Both the position numbers and the translations under genes were made by a program. This document shows positions 1-9,292 of a stretch of DNA of 64,000 nucleotides, piece after piece. The notes below the pieces were generated by a model. It did not search any database, was not told the origin of the DNA, and was given only the letters and a program-made list of their open reading frames with translations. The DNA is taken from positions 1,255,501 through 1,319,500 of the forward strand of contig JAHBTU010000001.1 of assembly GCA_019638455.1 (NCBI GenBank), in the 5' to 3' direction. The stretch's first letter is position 1, and the number at the start of each line of letters is the position of its first letter. The DNA comes from Saprospiraceae bacterium. Lineage in GTDB: Bacteria; Bacteroidota; Bacteroidia; Chitinophagales; Saprospiraceae.

Positions 1-526
1 CTACCAAAGCTCCGTAAATCTGGGCGTTGTAGGGGTTGATTTGCACAGCCTTGTTGGCTGTTGCGAGGGCGCTGGAAAAATCATGCAAGGATAGTTGCAC
101 CCCTGCTTTAGCAGACAAAGAGCGAAAAAGCAGGTCCTTTTGCTCAATTTTCATTTTGGCAATATCATCCTGAGGTATTCGCGCCAATACTTCGTCCAAC
201 ATTTTGAGCGCCGCAGGGTAGTAGTGCGGGTGTTCGCCCGTGACGCGGGCTTCCTGTATGAACAGCTCAGCCAGCTTCAGTCTTGGCTCAAGTGCCGTTG
301 GGTTGGCAATAATGGCTTGTCGTTGTGCGCCATAGATATTTTGCACGTTGTCCCATTCTTTTCCCAACCGGAGGGCTTCGTTGCGGTCAAGAAGCGAAGG
401 GATAGAGGCTGCAACTTCTTCGGGAGTCAAATTGGCTTTTGCAGAGTTTGTGCCTCCAAATTGGGAGCAAGCGATGCAAAGCAGACTTGCGGCAAATGAA
501 AATTCGATGAGAGTTGGGATTCGCAT
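1..526 (-). CDS. TPR-type lipoprotein, 3' end cut by window edge
   Basis: Read on the minus strand from an ATG at 526; the frame stays open to base 2 and leaves the window. The protein opens with a hydrophobic signal ending in LLCIACSQ, a lipobox-like site that would be lipidated at the Cys. The rest is helical and Ala/Leu-rich; the last visible part (ALATANKAVQINPYNAQIYGAL) has the A-x(n)-A-x-x-x-NPxNAxxY pattern of a tetratricopeptide repeat. TPR lipoproteins are usually scaffolds at the inner face of the outer membrane. No partner is visible because downstream genes lie outside the window. The TPR call is from pattern only. Confidence 0.7.
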   Translation of the reverse strand, partial: MRIPTLIEFSFAASLLCIACSQFGGTNSAKANLTPEEVAASIPSLLDRNEALRLGKEWDNVQNIYGAQRQAIIANPTALEPRLKLAELFIQEARVTGEHPHYYPAALKMLDEVLARIPQDDIAKMKIEQKDLLFRSLSAKAGVQLSLHDFSSALATANKAVQINPYNAQIYGALV

Positions 527-840
527 GGTCGTTTTTTTTAGAAAAATGTGTTATCGGTGGAAGATGCGGGCATTATAGTTCAGTTGTCACTTCCAGTAAA
601 TGACCACTATATTGAAAAAAAGACATTCCACAAGCCTGCCTGACAACTCATGGCACCTCCTAAACCCTCACTCAATACCCGCACCAACGTGAGACAGGCT
701 TGTAAAACGCCTCTTGTGGTTGCGTTTCAAATTGTCGCCAAACGTGTAGCGGAATGGCATCTCGGCAACTACCGGAATGCCATTCCGGGTTACAAAAGGC
801 GACAATTTGAAATGCAACCATTCTTGTAAGGATTTCAAAC
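527..840. other. Gene-free spacer with nested inverted repeat
   Basis: No gene found between the TPR lipoprotein start and the end of the first DUF4331 gene. It holds a nested inverted repeat at 718-819 (separate entry) and otherwise AT-rich sequence upstream of the lipoprotein gene. Confidence 0.6.
718..819. repeat. Nested inverted repeat
   Basis: The outer arms at 718-739 and 798-819 are 22 bases each and pair with one mismatch. Inside, GGAATGGCAT at 751-760 pairs perfectly with 777-786, and 773-789 alone can fold as CCGGAATG-C-CATTCCGG. The structure lies just past the stop of the first DUF4331 gene. It lacks a T-run, so it looks more like a small palindromic element than a rho-independent terminator. 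Confidence 0.75.
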
Positions 841-2904
841 TCATTCGCGGGCTTTTGACAACTTCAATGCCTGTACGACCTTGCCATTTGCCACCACCGA
901 TGCAAAGTATTGACCAGTGGGCAGGTTGGACATAGACACGTCGAATTTGTAGTCGCCCGCAGCCTTTTGCTCGTTCAGCACCGTGCGGACAAGACGACCA
1001 TTCACATCATGTATCACCACTTGTATTTTGGCCGGAGTAGCGACGTGCAGGCTGAGCGTTGTGTTTTCTCGGAAGGGGTTGGGAGAGCTCGACATTACTG
1101 CCTGCGCTGGTTGCAAGCCCAGCAAACTGCTTCCGCCCCGTACATCCGCCACTTGTTTGACGGGTCGAGCATCATCGGTCAGCGTGCCGCCACAGTCGCC
1201 GTCGCCCGGCCAAGGAGTAGCTACATAGGGGAAAGAGGTTTTGAATGGCGCATCGTTGGTATCAATCCCTGTTGTGTAAGTCAATACGTTGAGCAGCTGT
1301 TGAGTCACGGGAGAGCCTCCGGGCACAAAATCATCGTACCAAAGCCCTATGGCAGCCAAAGCGATACCGCTAACTGCTTGCAGTTCTATACGGGTGACAT
1401 CGTCTTCCAAACGGCGGCCGTTGGGAAAGCCATCCATGTTCGGGATGAACTGCAAATCGGCGGTAGCATTGTATGTTGGGTCGGTCAGGCCCAGCACCGC
1501 AGCTTGGATGAGGCCAAGCGAGCTAAAGCTAGGGTCGTTGCGCGGCGTCACGGGGACGGCCATATTCAAGCGGAGCATATCGCCTCCGTTTGGCAGGAAG
1601 TTGTTGATGAATGGTTTGCCCGGTGCGAGAGGATTGCCGTTCTTGCCCGTCGCCAATTGGTAGGGCGCCAGATTCGGGACTCCAGTATGAAAAATTGGCC
1701 ACAAGTCCACCGAGCGAGGCTTGGCGGGCCCGGGCAAAAGCAACGTGCCAAATACCGCATCATCCAGTGCCGTGCCAGCTAGGGCAGGGTTGCCCTTAAG
1801 CCCAAACAATCCATCGTTGCCATTCCCAAAATCGAACGCGCCCAGAGCGTTGCGCTGAATTCGCAGTTTAGCAAATGCTGGCACAGCAGCACCGAACAGG
1901 GAATCATCCATATAAAGTGCCAGTTCGGGATTGTAGAAAAAGCCATCCAAGTTTTGGTCGTTGATTTCCACGTATGGCGAGAGAGAGTTCCAGAGGTCTT
2001 TCCAGCCAATCGGAATCACCACTTCATTGGTCAGCGGCATGCCCAGTCTTGACACTTGCACCCAATCGCCAGAGGTTTCGATTTGCCCGTATTTCTTTAA
2101 AGTGCGAGTGGCTGGCCTGCTGGCCGATGCCCATACACCGATGACGTAGTCAGCGTCAAGTATGCTGGTCGGTTGCAGCGGTGCACCCGCCTTTAGCAAA
2201 TTAGCGATGGGTACCTGAATAGCGATGGTGCTCGTGTTGAAGCAAGCAACGCCGTCTCGAGGCTTTCCATTTTGTCTTGGCAAATCGCCGAGATCGAACG
2301 CTCCTCCCAAATCAACAAAGAAAGGGTCGTCGGCAGAGCCACAGTAAATCTTCTCGCCAGTCGGCAAGGTGCGTATGGCTTTATTGATGAGCGCATCGTA
2401 GGTCGTGTTCAGGCCAACCGGACTCTCGATGGAACGCTTGCCGATATTAGGGGGCGGCACGAAGCCATCTTGTACCAATGTTTGGAATGTGGCGCCGCCA
2501 TCCGTGCTTCTCTCGAGGGTATAGGTGGTGCGGTTGTTTCGCAAACCAAGCCGCACGCTAAAAAACGTGGTGGGGTCTTCATACACGTTTTTGAATGTGA
2601 AGCGATAAATAATATCGTCACCGGGAGTGGCGATGTTGTTGTCAATGTGAATTTCGTAGCGGATGTTTTCGCCAAAAAAGTAGTAGTTCGGACCGCCTTG
2701 TGGCAGCTGCAAGGGTACATAATTGGCAATGATGGTAATCGTGTTGGGGTTGTCGGGGCTGCGGAAAGCATACACATCGGTGTTGTCCGCAAGCGGGTCA
2801 TCAGCGATGAGCGGCGCTTCGCGATGGCTGGATGCCACGGCAAATTGGAATGTCATCAGCACGAACAGAGCTGTGGCGATGATTATTTTTGCTAAGTATT
2901 TCAT
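841..2904 (-). CDS. DUF4331 secreted protein with T9SS type A C-terminal domain
   Basis: 687 residues. A signal peptide (about residues 1-24, ending VASSHREAP) is followed by the DUF4331 opening block SSHREAPLIADDPLADNTD and the VYAFRSPDNP block typical of that family, which has no assigned function that I know. The last 80 or so residues form a type A sorting domain (SSPNPFRENTTL... GQYFASVVANGKVVQALKL), so the protein is predicted to cross the outer membrane by the type IX system and be anchored or released. It is the third gene in a row with a TonB receptor (7047) and a paralogue (4727), 105 bases after the latter. Secretion is well supported; substrate and activity are unknown. Confidence 0.93.
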   Translation of the reverse strand: MKYLAKIIIATALFVLMTFQFAVASSHREAPLIADDPLADNTDVYAFRSPDNPNTITIIANYVPLQLPQGGPNYYFFGENIRYEIHIDNNIATPGDDIIYRFTFKNVYEDPTTFFSVRLGLRNNRTTYTLERSTDGGATFQTLVQDGFVPPPNIGKRSIESPVGLNTTYDALINKAIRTLPTGEKIYCGSADDPFFVDLGGAFDLGDLPRQNGKPRDGVACFNTSTIAIQVPIANLLKAGAPLQPTSILDADYVIGVWASASRPATRTLKKYGQIETSGDWVQVSRLGMPLTNEVVIPIGWKDLWNSLSPYVEINDQNLDGFFYNPELALYMDDSLFGAAVPAFAKLRIQRNALGAFDFGNGNDGLFGLKGNPALAGTALDDAVFGTLLLPGPAKPRSVDLWPIFHTGVPNLAPYQLATGKNGNPLAPGKPFINNFLPNGGDMLRLNMAVPVTPRNDPSFSSLGLIQAAVLGLTDPTYNATADLQFIPNMDGFPNGRRLEDDVTRIELQAVSGIALAAIGLWYDDFVPGGSPVTQQLLNVLTYTTGIDTNDAPFKTSFPYVATPWPGDGDCGGTLTDDARPVKQVADVRGGSSLLGLQPAQAVMSSSPNPFRENTTLSLHVATPAKIQVVIHDVNGRLVRTVLNEQKAAGDYKFDVSMSNLPTGQYFASVVANGKVVQALKLSKARE

Positions 2905-3008
2905 TGCAAATTTTATTTTAAACGGTTTGGAGCATCAAACTACCCATGCCTTTACTGAATGATAATTTGACATACTCGTTGATGAGAGATGATTGTGTTG
3001 ACAACGGT

Positions 3009-4727
3009 TCAATCCGGCTCTTGCCCGCTCCAAGGGGAAGCGATGTATGGGAAAGCGGGCTTGAAGGGTTTGTCATTTTGGTTTACGCCTGTTCGATAAG
3101 TCAACACATTGAGCAGGTTCTGGGTCACTGGGCTTTCTCCCGGCACAAAATCGTCGTACCAAAGCCCGATAGCAGCCAATGCGATGCCGCTGACGGCTTG
3201 CAGCTCTATGAGCGTCACGTCATCCTCCAGGCGACGGCCGTTGGGGAACCCATCCATGTTTGGGATGAACTGCAAATCGGTGCTTGAGTTGTAAGTGGGG
3301 TCCGTAAGACCAAGCACCGCCGCTTGTATGATGCCGAGCGGGCTAAAAGCAGGGTCGTTGCGCGGTGTCACCGGGGTTGCCATGTTCAGTCGAAGCATAT
3401 CGGCTGAATTGGGCAAAAAGTTGTGTATGAAGGGTTTCCCTTCCGCGAGTGGGTTCCCGTTCTTGCCTGTTGCCAATTGATACGGGCGCACGTTGGGAAC
3501 GCCAGTATGAAAAATCGGCCACAAATCCACCGAGCGGGCGCTATTGGGGCCTGGAAGAAGAAGGCTTCCAAAAACGGCATCATCCAGAGCCGTCCCTGCC
3601 AAGGCGGGGTTTCCTTTCAGGCCAAATAGCCCATCCTTCTTGTAGCCAAAGTCAAACGCCCCCAAAGAATTGGTCTGGATGCGCAACGGGCCGAAAGCGG
3701 GTACTGCTGTGCCAAAGAAGCGGTCGTCCATGTAAAGCGCAAGCTCGGGGTTCCAGAAGTATTGGTCGAGAAACTTGTCGAAGATATCCTCATAAGCAGT
3801 GAGCGAGTTCCAGTAGTCTTTGAAACAGGTCGGGATAATTACCTCGTTGGTGAGCGGCATACCGAGGCGAGATACCTGCACCCAATCCCCCGTTTCGCTT
3901 AGCGTGCCATCATTTCCAAGTGTGCGAGTGGCGCGTCGGCTAGCCGAGGCCCACACACCAATCACATAGTCCGGGTCAAGGATGCTGATTGGCTGTGCCG
4001 GGGCACCAGACTTGAGCAAGGTGGCAATCGGTATTTGCAGACAAATGCTATGGACGTTGTAGCGTCCAAGCCCGTCGCGGCTGGGGCCATCTTGGCGAGG
4101 CAGGTTGCCCAAGTCGAACACGCCTCCCAAGTCCACGAAAAACGGGTCGTCGGCAGGGCCACAAAACACTTTCTCTCCTGTTGTCGCAGTCACGATGGCT
4201 TGATTGATGAGCTCATCATAATCAAAAGCGCCCAATCCTACGCCACTTTGTATGGAGCGAGGCCCGATGTTTGGGGGCGGCACATCCCCGTTGCTCACAA
4301 TGATTTGCCAAGTTTTGCCGCCATCAATCGAACGCTCACAGGTGTAGCGCGTCCGAAGGTTGCGCTGCCCGAGGCGGATGTTGAAAAAGGTGGTCGGGTC
4401 TTCATTCACGCGGCTGAAGGTGAACCGATAGGTAATCTCGTCGCCAAATTTTGTGACATCGTTGTCAATGTGAATCTCATAGCGGATGTTCTCCCCGAAA
4501 GTATTGTAGTTGGGGCCGCCAAAAGGCAGCTCCGCCGGGATGTAATTGGCGATGATGGTGATGGTGTTGGGATTGTCTGGGCTTCGAAAAGCATATAGGT
4601 CTGTGTTGTCGGCCAACGGGTCGTTGGCAATTAGGGGTGCCTCTCGATGGCTTGAGGCCGTGGCAAGGTGTGACCAGCATGCAAATAGCAAAGCGCCAAG
4701 AAGCCTGAATCGTCTATTGTTTGGCAT
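3009..4727 (-). CDS. DUF4331 protein without sorting domain
   Basis: 572 residues from the ATG at 4727, chosen because a signal peptide (FRLLGALLFACWSHLATA) follows it at once; an upstream ATG at 4859 would add 44 residues overlapping the receptor gene. The mature start SSHREAPLIANDPLADNTD is nearly identical to that of the neighbour at 841-2904, and the two align over most of their length. This copy ends at SPWSGQEPD, with no type IX C-terminal domain, so it is expected to stay in the periplasm or reach the surface another way. It starts 50 bases after the TonB receptor. The split into one sorted and one unsorted paralogue suggests distinct locations for one activity; that is inference. Confidence 0.92.
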   Translation of the reverse strand: MPNNRRFRLLGALLFACWSHLATASSHREAPLIANDPLADNTDLYAFRSPDNPNTITIIANYIPAELPFGGPNYNTFGENIRYEIHIDNDVTKFGDEITYRFTFSRVNEDPTTFFNIRLGQRNLRTRYTCERSIDGGKTWQIIVSNGDVPPPNIGPRSIQSGVGLGAFDYDELINQAIVTATTGEKVFCGPADDPFFVDLGGVFDLGNLPRQDGPSRDGLGRYNVHSICLQIPIATLLKSGAPAQPISILDPDYVIGVWASASRRATRTLGNDGTLSETGDWVQVSRLGMPLTNEVIIPTCFKDYWNSLTAYEDIFDKFLDQYFWNPELALYMDDRFFGTAVPAFGPLRIQTNSLGAFDFGYKKDGLFGLKGNPALAGTALDDAVFGSLLLPGPNSARSVDLWPIFHTGVPNVRPYQLATGKNGNPLAEGKPFIHNFLPNSADMLRLNMATPVTPRNDPAFSPLGIIQAAVLGLTDPTYNSSTDLQFIPNMDGFPNGRRLEDDVTLIELQAVSGIALAAIGLWYDDFVPGESPVTQNLLNVLTYRTGVNQNDKPFKPAFPYIASPWSGQEPD

Positions 4728-4776
4728 GATGAAAGAGATTTTATTGTGTGACAAAAGAAATTGGTTGCGTTGTGGC

Positions 4777-7047
4777 TCAGAACGAGAACTGCACATACCC
4801 TCTCGCAAAAAATGGGGTGCCGGGTGTGAAGTGGATTTCGGCAACAGGCTCCATCTCATCGCGCAGACGCGACTCGGTTTCGAACTGTGCTTCTTTCCAT
4901 CGGGTGTTCATCAGGTTCTGAACCGAAAATCCCAGCTCGCAGCCGCCCCTTCTCCACCCGCCTACCGCGTCGAGCAGGAAATAGCCCTTGGCTACAAGGC
5001 TGTTGTCTTCGTTGGCTGGTCGGTCGCCCAGATAGCGAAAGCGCAAGCTGCCAAAAACACCCTTGCCTTTGTCCCATGCCAAGCCACCTGTACCCGTCCA
5101 TCGCGGAGCGAGCGGTATAAACTGGTTGCCTTCTGGCTCATCAGTCGCGCGAGCGTGCGAGTAGGTCACGTCGGCATCAATAAAGAAGTGCCTCAGCCAC
5201 TGGATTCGAGCCGATAAGTCCACCCCGTAACGAGCAGTTTTGCCGCCCGGCTCCACAATGCCCGCATCGCCTACATAGACAAACTCTTGTTCGAGGTCGA
5301 GATGCCAACCCGCCAGATTGAATAGCATGGAAGGTAGCGGCTTGAACACAGCTCCCACATCCACCCCCAATGCTCTCGGCAAAATTTGCCGGCCTGCTTG
5401 AGGCACCACCACGCGTGCGTCGTTGGAGTGAAAACCATAACCGCTGTTGATATAGAGCCTGACCCTTTTGCTGAGGTCATAGTAGAGGTTGAGTTTTGGG
5501 CTGGCCAAACTCGCATTCGCGCGCTGTGGCGCATAGACAGAATCCAACTTATTCTCGTATTGAAATTGGAAAAGGTCGAAACGGCCTCCTGCGTCGAGAC
5601 TCAGATTAGGCAGAATTTCCCATGTGGCCGAAACGAAGGCACCTGTGTTTGTCTCGTTCACATTGCCCAAAGCAATTGGGTATTGGGTGAAGCTGCGCTG
5701 AAAAGTGCGCGACAACTCGTTGTCGCTCACATCGTCGTTGCGGAAAAAAAGGCCGATTTCCGAAACAAGCCGTTTGCCGGACAGACTGCCCTCCTTTTGA
5801 AGCGCACCGTTGTAACCAAATATGCGACGACGCTCTTTTTGCCTTATCTCGTCTCCTTTGTCAGGTTCTTCCAGGAAAAAAGTAAAGTTGGAGTAAAGCT
5901 CAAAAGCATAATCCGTGTAAAAAATCTGGTTTTTTATCAAACTGTTGTTTTTCAAGCTCTTGAGGTGCTCAAAGTTGAGGTTGTACCGACTTGTGATGCC
6001 TCCTTCATTGTCATCAATCGCTCCAAAATATCCAATCAGCCCGTTCTCCACCGCACGGACCGGTATTTGGCCAGAAGCATCCCACTTGCTCTGAAAAGCG
6101 GAGGCAGAAAAGGCAACTTGCTGACCGTTATCAAATTGAGTGTTGTATTTGCCAAAAAGATTCAGCCGATGGAAATTTTGGGGGCTATCAAAATAACCAT
6201 CCGAGTAAAAAACTTCGGATGCCACATAAGCGTGCTGATTGCGGCGAGCAGCATTCCTGCCCAGCAGGTCGAACGCACCGACAAATCTTGCCGTGGCAAA
6301 CTGTCCGACCTCCGTCTTGATAAAACTATTGGGCAAGGCATCGGCCGTCTTGAAACGCGCCAAGCCCGCCGTGGCGAAATTGCCCGCATCCGCATAATAG
6401 GGGCCTTTCTTGAACTCTACGCTGCCAATGATTTCGGGTATGACGAAATGCAAATCCGAGTACCCTTGGCCGTGAGCGTGACTCACCATGTTGACAGGCA
6501 TCCCATCCACTGTCAAATTGATATCGGTGCCATGGTCAATGTCAAAACCGCGCAAAAATATTTGCTCCGCTTTGCCGCCACCGGCGTGCTGGGCGATAAA
6601 AAGCCCCGGCACAAGCCGCAATATGTCCTGTGAGTTGGTGATGGGGCGAGTGCGCATATCCACTGCGCTGATGTTTTGAAACGGGTCGCTCACCCGAGTT
6701 TTGATTTCCACGTCTTGCAGATTGACGGGTGCAAAATCAAGGTCAATCCGAATCGTGGTGGTTTCGCTGTCTCGAACATTGACATTGCTCACGGTCTTTG
6801 TCTCATAACCCACATAATTGACAGTAAGGGTATAGCCGCCCGCCGCCACGTTGACAAAACTGAAAAAACCCAACGCATTGGTCGCAACATACTGACCTCC
6901 CGGTTCTATCCGCACCACAGCACCCGGCAAGGCAAGCCCTGAGGCGTTTTCAATTACTTGACCGTTGATAGAGCCGTTGTGCGCCCAGAGATGAGACACC
7001 AAGAAAAGGCATAGAGTGGTGACAGATGATTTCAATATGTTTTTCAC
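4777..7047 (-). CDS. TonB-dependent outer-membrane receptor with carboxypeptidase-regulatory-like domain
   Basis: 756 residues from a GTG at 7047, preferred because it gives MKNILKSSVTTLCLFLVS, a clean signal peptide; the ATG at 7098 adds 17 polar residues before it. After the signal comes a CarboxypepD_reg-like beta domain (about 25-115: GQVIENASGLALPGAVV...YVGYETKTV), then a plug (about 125-235) with AEQIFLRGFDIDHGTDI and the His-rich SHAHGQGYSDLHFV, then a 22-strand-type barrel ending in the usual terminal Phe (GYVQFSF). Such receptors import metal chelates or other scarce ligands using TonB energy. First gene of an operon with two DUF4331 proteins 50 and 105 bases apart, which are good candidates for ligand-handling partners. 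Ligand not deducible. Confidence 0.93.
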   Translation of the reverse strand: MKNILKSSVTTLCLFLVSHLWAHNGSINGQVIENASGLALPGAVVRIEPGGQYVATNALGFFSFVNVAAGGYTLTVNYVGYETKTVSNVNVRDSETTTIRIDLDFAPVNLQDVEIKTRVSDPFQNISAVDMRTRPITNSQDILRLVPGLFIAQHAGGGKAEQIFLRGFDIDHGTDINLTVDGMPVNMVSHAHGQGYSDLHFVIPEIIGSVEFKKGPYYADAGNFATAGLARFKTADALPNSFIKTEVGQFATARFVGAFDLLGRNAARRNQHAYVASEVFYSDGYFDSPQNFHRLNLFGKYNTQFDNGQQVAFSASAFQSKWDASGQIPVRAVENGLIGYFGAIDDNEGGITSRYNLNFEHLKSLKNNSLIKNQIFYTDYAFELYSNFTFFLEEPDKGDEIRQKERRRIFGYNGALQKEGSLSGKRLVSEIGLFFRNDDVSDNELSRTFQRSFTQYPIALGNVNETNTGAFVSATWEILPNLSLDAGGRFDLFQFQYENKLDSVYAPQRANASLASPKLNLYYDLSKRVRLYINSGYGFHSNDARVVVPQAGRQILPRALGVDVGAVFKPLPSMLFNLAGWHLDLEQEFVYVGDAGIVEPGGKTARYGVDLSARIQWLRHFFIDADVTYSHARATDEPEGNQFIPLAPRWTGTGGLAWDKGKGVFGSLRFRYLGDRPANEDNSLVAKGYFLLDAVGGWRRGGCELGFSVQNLMNTRWKEAQFETESRLRDEMEPVAEIHFTPGTPFFARGYVQFSF

Positions 7048-7176
7048 GTTCAGGAAGATTTTGTTCGATGTGCCATATCTACGAACCCGACCATGCATTG
7101 GATTTCCTGACCGCGAAAAATCTTCTTACAACTTCAAACACTCTTCAAATCCTTCCGCCAATCCGTCGCACCCTGC

Positions 7177-7184
7177 TACCTTTG
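7177..7184 (+). promoter_or_regulatory. Bacteroidota -7 box for purH
   Basis: TACCTTTG matches the Bacteroidota consensus TAnnTTTG, 63 bases before the purH ATG. No convincing -33 TTG at the usual distance. Confidence 0.5.
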
Positions 7185-7246
7185 CGGCTTGCCTTGCTTA
7201 TTTATATGGTGGGCATTCAGCTTAATCACCAACATTCAAAACCTGC

Positions 7247-8764
7247 ATGCAAATCCGTTCAGCCCTTATTTCCGTTTATTCCAAAGACGGCCTCGAACCC
7301 ATCATCCGCCGCTTACATGAACTTGGAGTCCAACTTTACAGCACAGGCGGCACTCAATCATACATCCAAAAATTAGGCATTCCCGTCACTTCGGTAGAGT
7401 CGCTCACTGGCTACCCAAGCATCCTCGATGGCCGCGTCAAAACGCTGCACCCGGCAGTGTTTGGCGGGCTGCTTGCCCGACGCGAGGCGGCACACTTGGC
7501 GCAATTGGAGGAATATAAAATACCTGAGCTCGACTGCGTTATCGTGGACCTATACCCTTTCGAGGAGACCGTCGCCACCTCCAACGACCCAGCAGAAATC
7601 ATCGAAAAAATTGACATAGGCGGCGTGTCCCTCATCAGAGCAGCAGCAAAAAACTGGAAAGACGTGGTCGTGGTAGGCTCCAAAGAAGAATACAAGATGT
7701 TTCTGGACTTGCTCCATGAGCAGGCGGGCGAGTTTTCAGCCCTCGAGCGCCGAGAATTGGCGCGGCGTGCCTTCAAAGTCACATCCAACTACGACATCGC
7801 TATCTTCAACTGGTTCAACGAAGGCACCGCCGACATTTCTTTCAAACACTCGATACACCGCTCGGATATTTTGCGCTATGGCGAAAACCCACACCAGAAC
7901 GGAGTGTTCTTCGGCGATTTTGAAAAGATTTTTGACAAACTTGGCGGCAAAGCAATTTCCTACAACAACCTCGTGGACATAGACGCGGCGGTATTGCTGA
8001 TGCGCGAATTTCAAGTCGGCAAACCCTGCTTCGCCATCCTCAAACACACCAACGCCTGTGGGGTCGCACGCAGACACACATTGCTCGAGGCCTGGCAGGC
8101 CGCCCTTGCCTGCGACCCCACTTCCGCTTTTGGAGGCATCTTCATCACCAACTCAACGGTGGATTTGCAGACAGCGGAAGACATCAACAAACTATTTTAT
8201 GAAGTGCTGATTGCCCCAGACTTCGAGCCTTCTGCTTTAGAGCTGCTTCGCAAAAAAGAACAGCGCATCCTGTTGAAAATCAAAAGCTTCGAAGTGCCAA
8301 AACGTTCTTTTCGCAGCCTGCTGAACGGCGTGGTGGAGCAGGATACCGATTTGAAAACCGAAACCGAGGCAGACTTGAGAACCGTGACCGAGCGAAAACT
8401 CACCGCCAAAGAGGTGGGCGAGCTTATCTTCGCCGTCAAGTGCGTGAAGCACCTCAAGTCAAATGCCATCGCGCTCGTAAAAGAACGACAACTCATTGGC
8501 ATGGGCTGCGGTCAGCCCAGCCGGGTGGATGCGTTGCGACAAGCGATTGCCAAAGCAAAATCGTTTGGCTTCGATTTGAAAGGCGCCGTGATGGCTTCTG
8601 ATGCGTTTTTTCCTTTCCCCGATTGCGTCGAAATCGCACATGAGGCAGGCATCACGGCCGTCATTCAGCCGGGAGGCTCCATGCGCGACCAAGAATCCAT
8701 TGATGCTTGCAACAAGTTCGGCATGGCGATGGCCATGACTGGCATCCGACATTTTAGACATTAA
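7247..8764 (+). CDS. purH: Bifunctional AICAR transformylase / IMP cyclohydrolase
   Basis: 505 residues, full length for the family. It performs the last two steps of purine synthesis: formylation of AICAR with 10-formyl-THF, then ring closure to IMP, in the cytosol. The N-terminal MGS-like cyclohydrolase domain (about 1-190) has STGGTQSYIQKLG and SLTGYPSILDGRVKTLHP. The transformylase domain follows, with RYGENPHQNG, the KHTNACGVA motif near residue 265 that carries the catalytic Lys-His, and a C-terminus MAMTGIRHFRH characteristic of PurH. The gene stands alone, with a divergent promoter region shared with the TonB receptor gene. Confidence 0.98.
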   Translation: MQIRSALISVYSKDGLEPIIRRLHELGVQLYSTGGTQSYIQKLGIPVTSVESLTGYPSILDGRVKTLHPAVFGGLLARREAAHLAQLEEYKIPELDCVIVDLYPFEETVATSNDPAEIIEKIDIGGVSLIRAAAKNWKDVVVVGSKEEYKMFLDLLHEQAGEFSALERRELARRAFKVTSNYDIAIFNWFNEGTADISFKHSIHRSDILRYGENPHQNGVFFGDFEKIFDKLGGKAISYNNLVDIDAAVLLMREFQVGKPCFAILKHTNACGVARRHTLLEAWQAALACDPTSAFGGIFITNSTVDLQTAEDINKLFYEVLIAPDFEPSALELLRKKEQRILLKIKSFEVPKRSFRSLLNGVVEQDTDLKTETEADLRTVTERKLTAKEVGELIFAVKCVKHLKSNAIALVKERQLIGMGCGQPSRVDALRQAIAKAKSFGFDLKGAVMASDAFFPFPDCVEIAHEAGITAVIQPGGSMRDQESIDACNKFGMAMAMTGIRHFRH

Positions 8765-8831
8765 CGCGCATGGAGGGATGCCAAAAAATGTCAACCCCTC
8801 ATACGCATCACTAATCAAAAGTCATTTTTCA

Positions 8832-9287
8832 ATGAGAAAACCGATTTTTTTGTTGCTTGCGCTCCTGTCGGCACAGGCGTTCGTCGCGTGTAAAAAAGAC
8901 AGCAGCGATGCCCCCAACAATGCACTCACCAACGGCAGGTGGAGGGCCATAGCTTCTACCGCGACCATCACCGTCGGCACCATCAACCAAACAGTGGACG
9001 CCTTAGCCATGCTGCCCGGATGTGAGCGCGACAACTTTTTCATCTTTCAAGCCGGGGGCACGCTCATCACAGATGAGGGAGCGACCAAATGCAATTCCAG
9101 CGCGCCTCAACAAACGACGGGCACTTGGCTGCTGACCCAGAACGACACGCGATTGGTGGTCGCCAGCAGTGGCTACAATTTTGATGCAGAAATAGTGGAG
9201 CTAAACGCCTCCAAGCTCAGGGTCAAATACACCACAACCGTTAGCGGTGCCCCGGCGAGCTTTGATACCACCTTTGAAAATTTTTGA
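8832..9287 (+). CDS. Small lipocalin-like lipoprotein
   Basis: 151 residues from ATG 8832, where a lipoprotein signal begins (MRKPIFLLLALLSAQAFVACKKDSSD, lipobox FVAC). An in-frame ATG at 8778 would put 18 polar residues before the signal. The mature part has the pattern of a lipocalin-like domain of Bacteroidota: a GRWRA start, two Cys (PGCERD, TKCNSS) that could form a disulphide, and GTWLLTQNDTRL. Predicted outer-membrane-anchored; role unknown. Its stop overlaps the region of the nth start, so the two are probably co-transcribed. Confidence 0.85.
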   Translation: MRKPIFLLLALLSAQAFVACKKDSSDAPNNALTNGRWRAIASTATITVGTINQTVDALAMLPGCERDNFFIFQAGGTLITDEGATKCNSSAPQQTTGTWLLTQNDTRLVVASSGYNFDAEIVELNASKLRVKYTTTVSGAPASFDTTFENF

Positions 9288-9292
9288 AAAAC

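Noticed and set aside
1-600. Plus-strand open frames at 95-499 and 348-578
   Set aside because: They lie opposite the TPR lipoprotein gene, which has a signal peptide and family pattern; the plus frames have neither.
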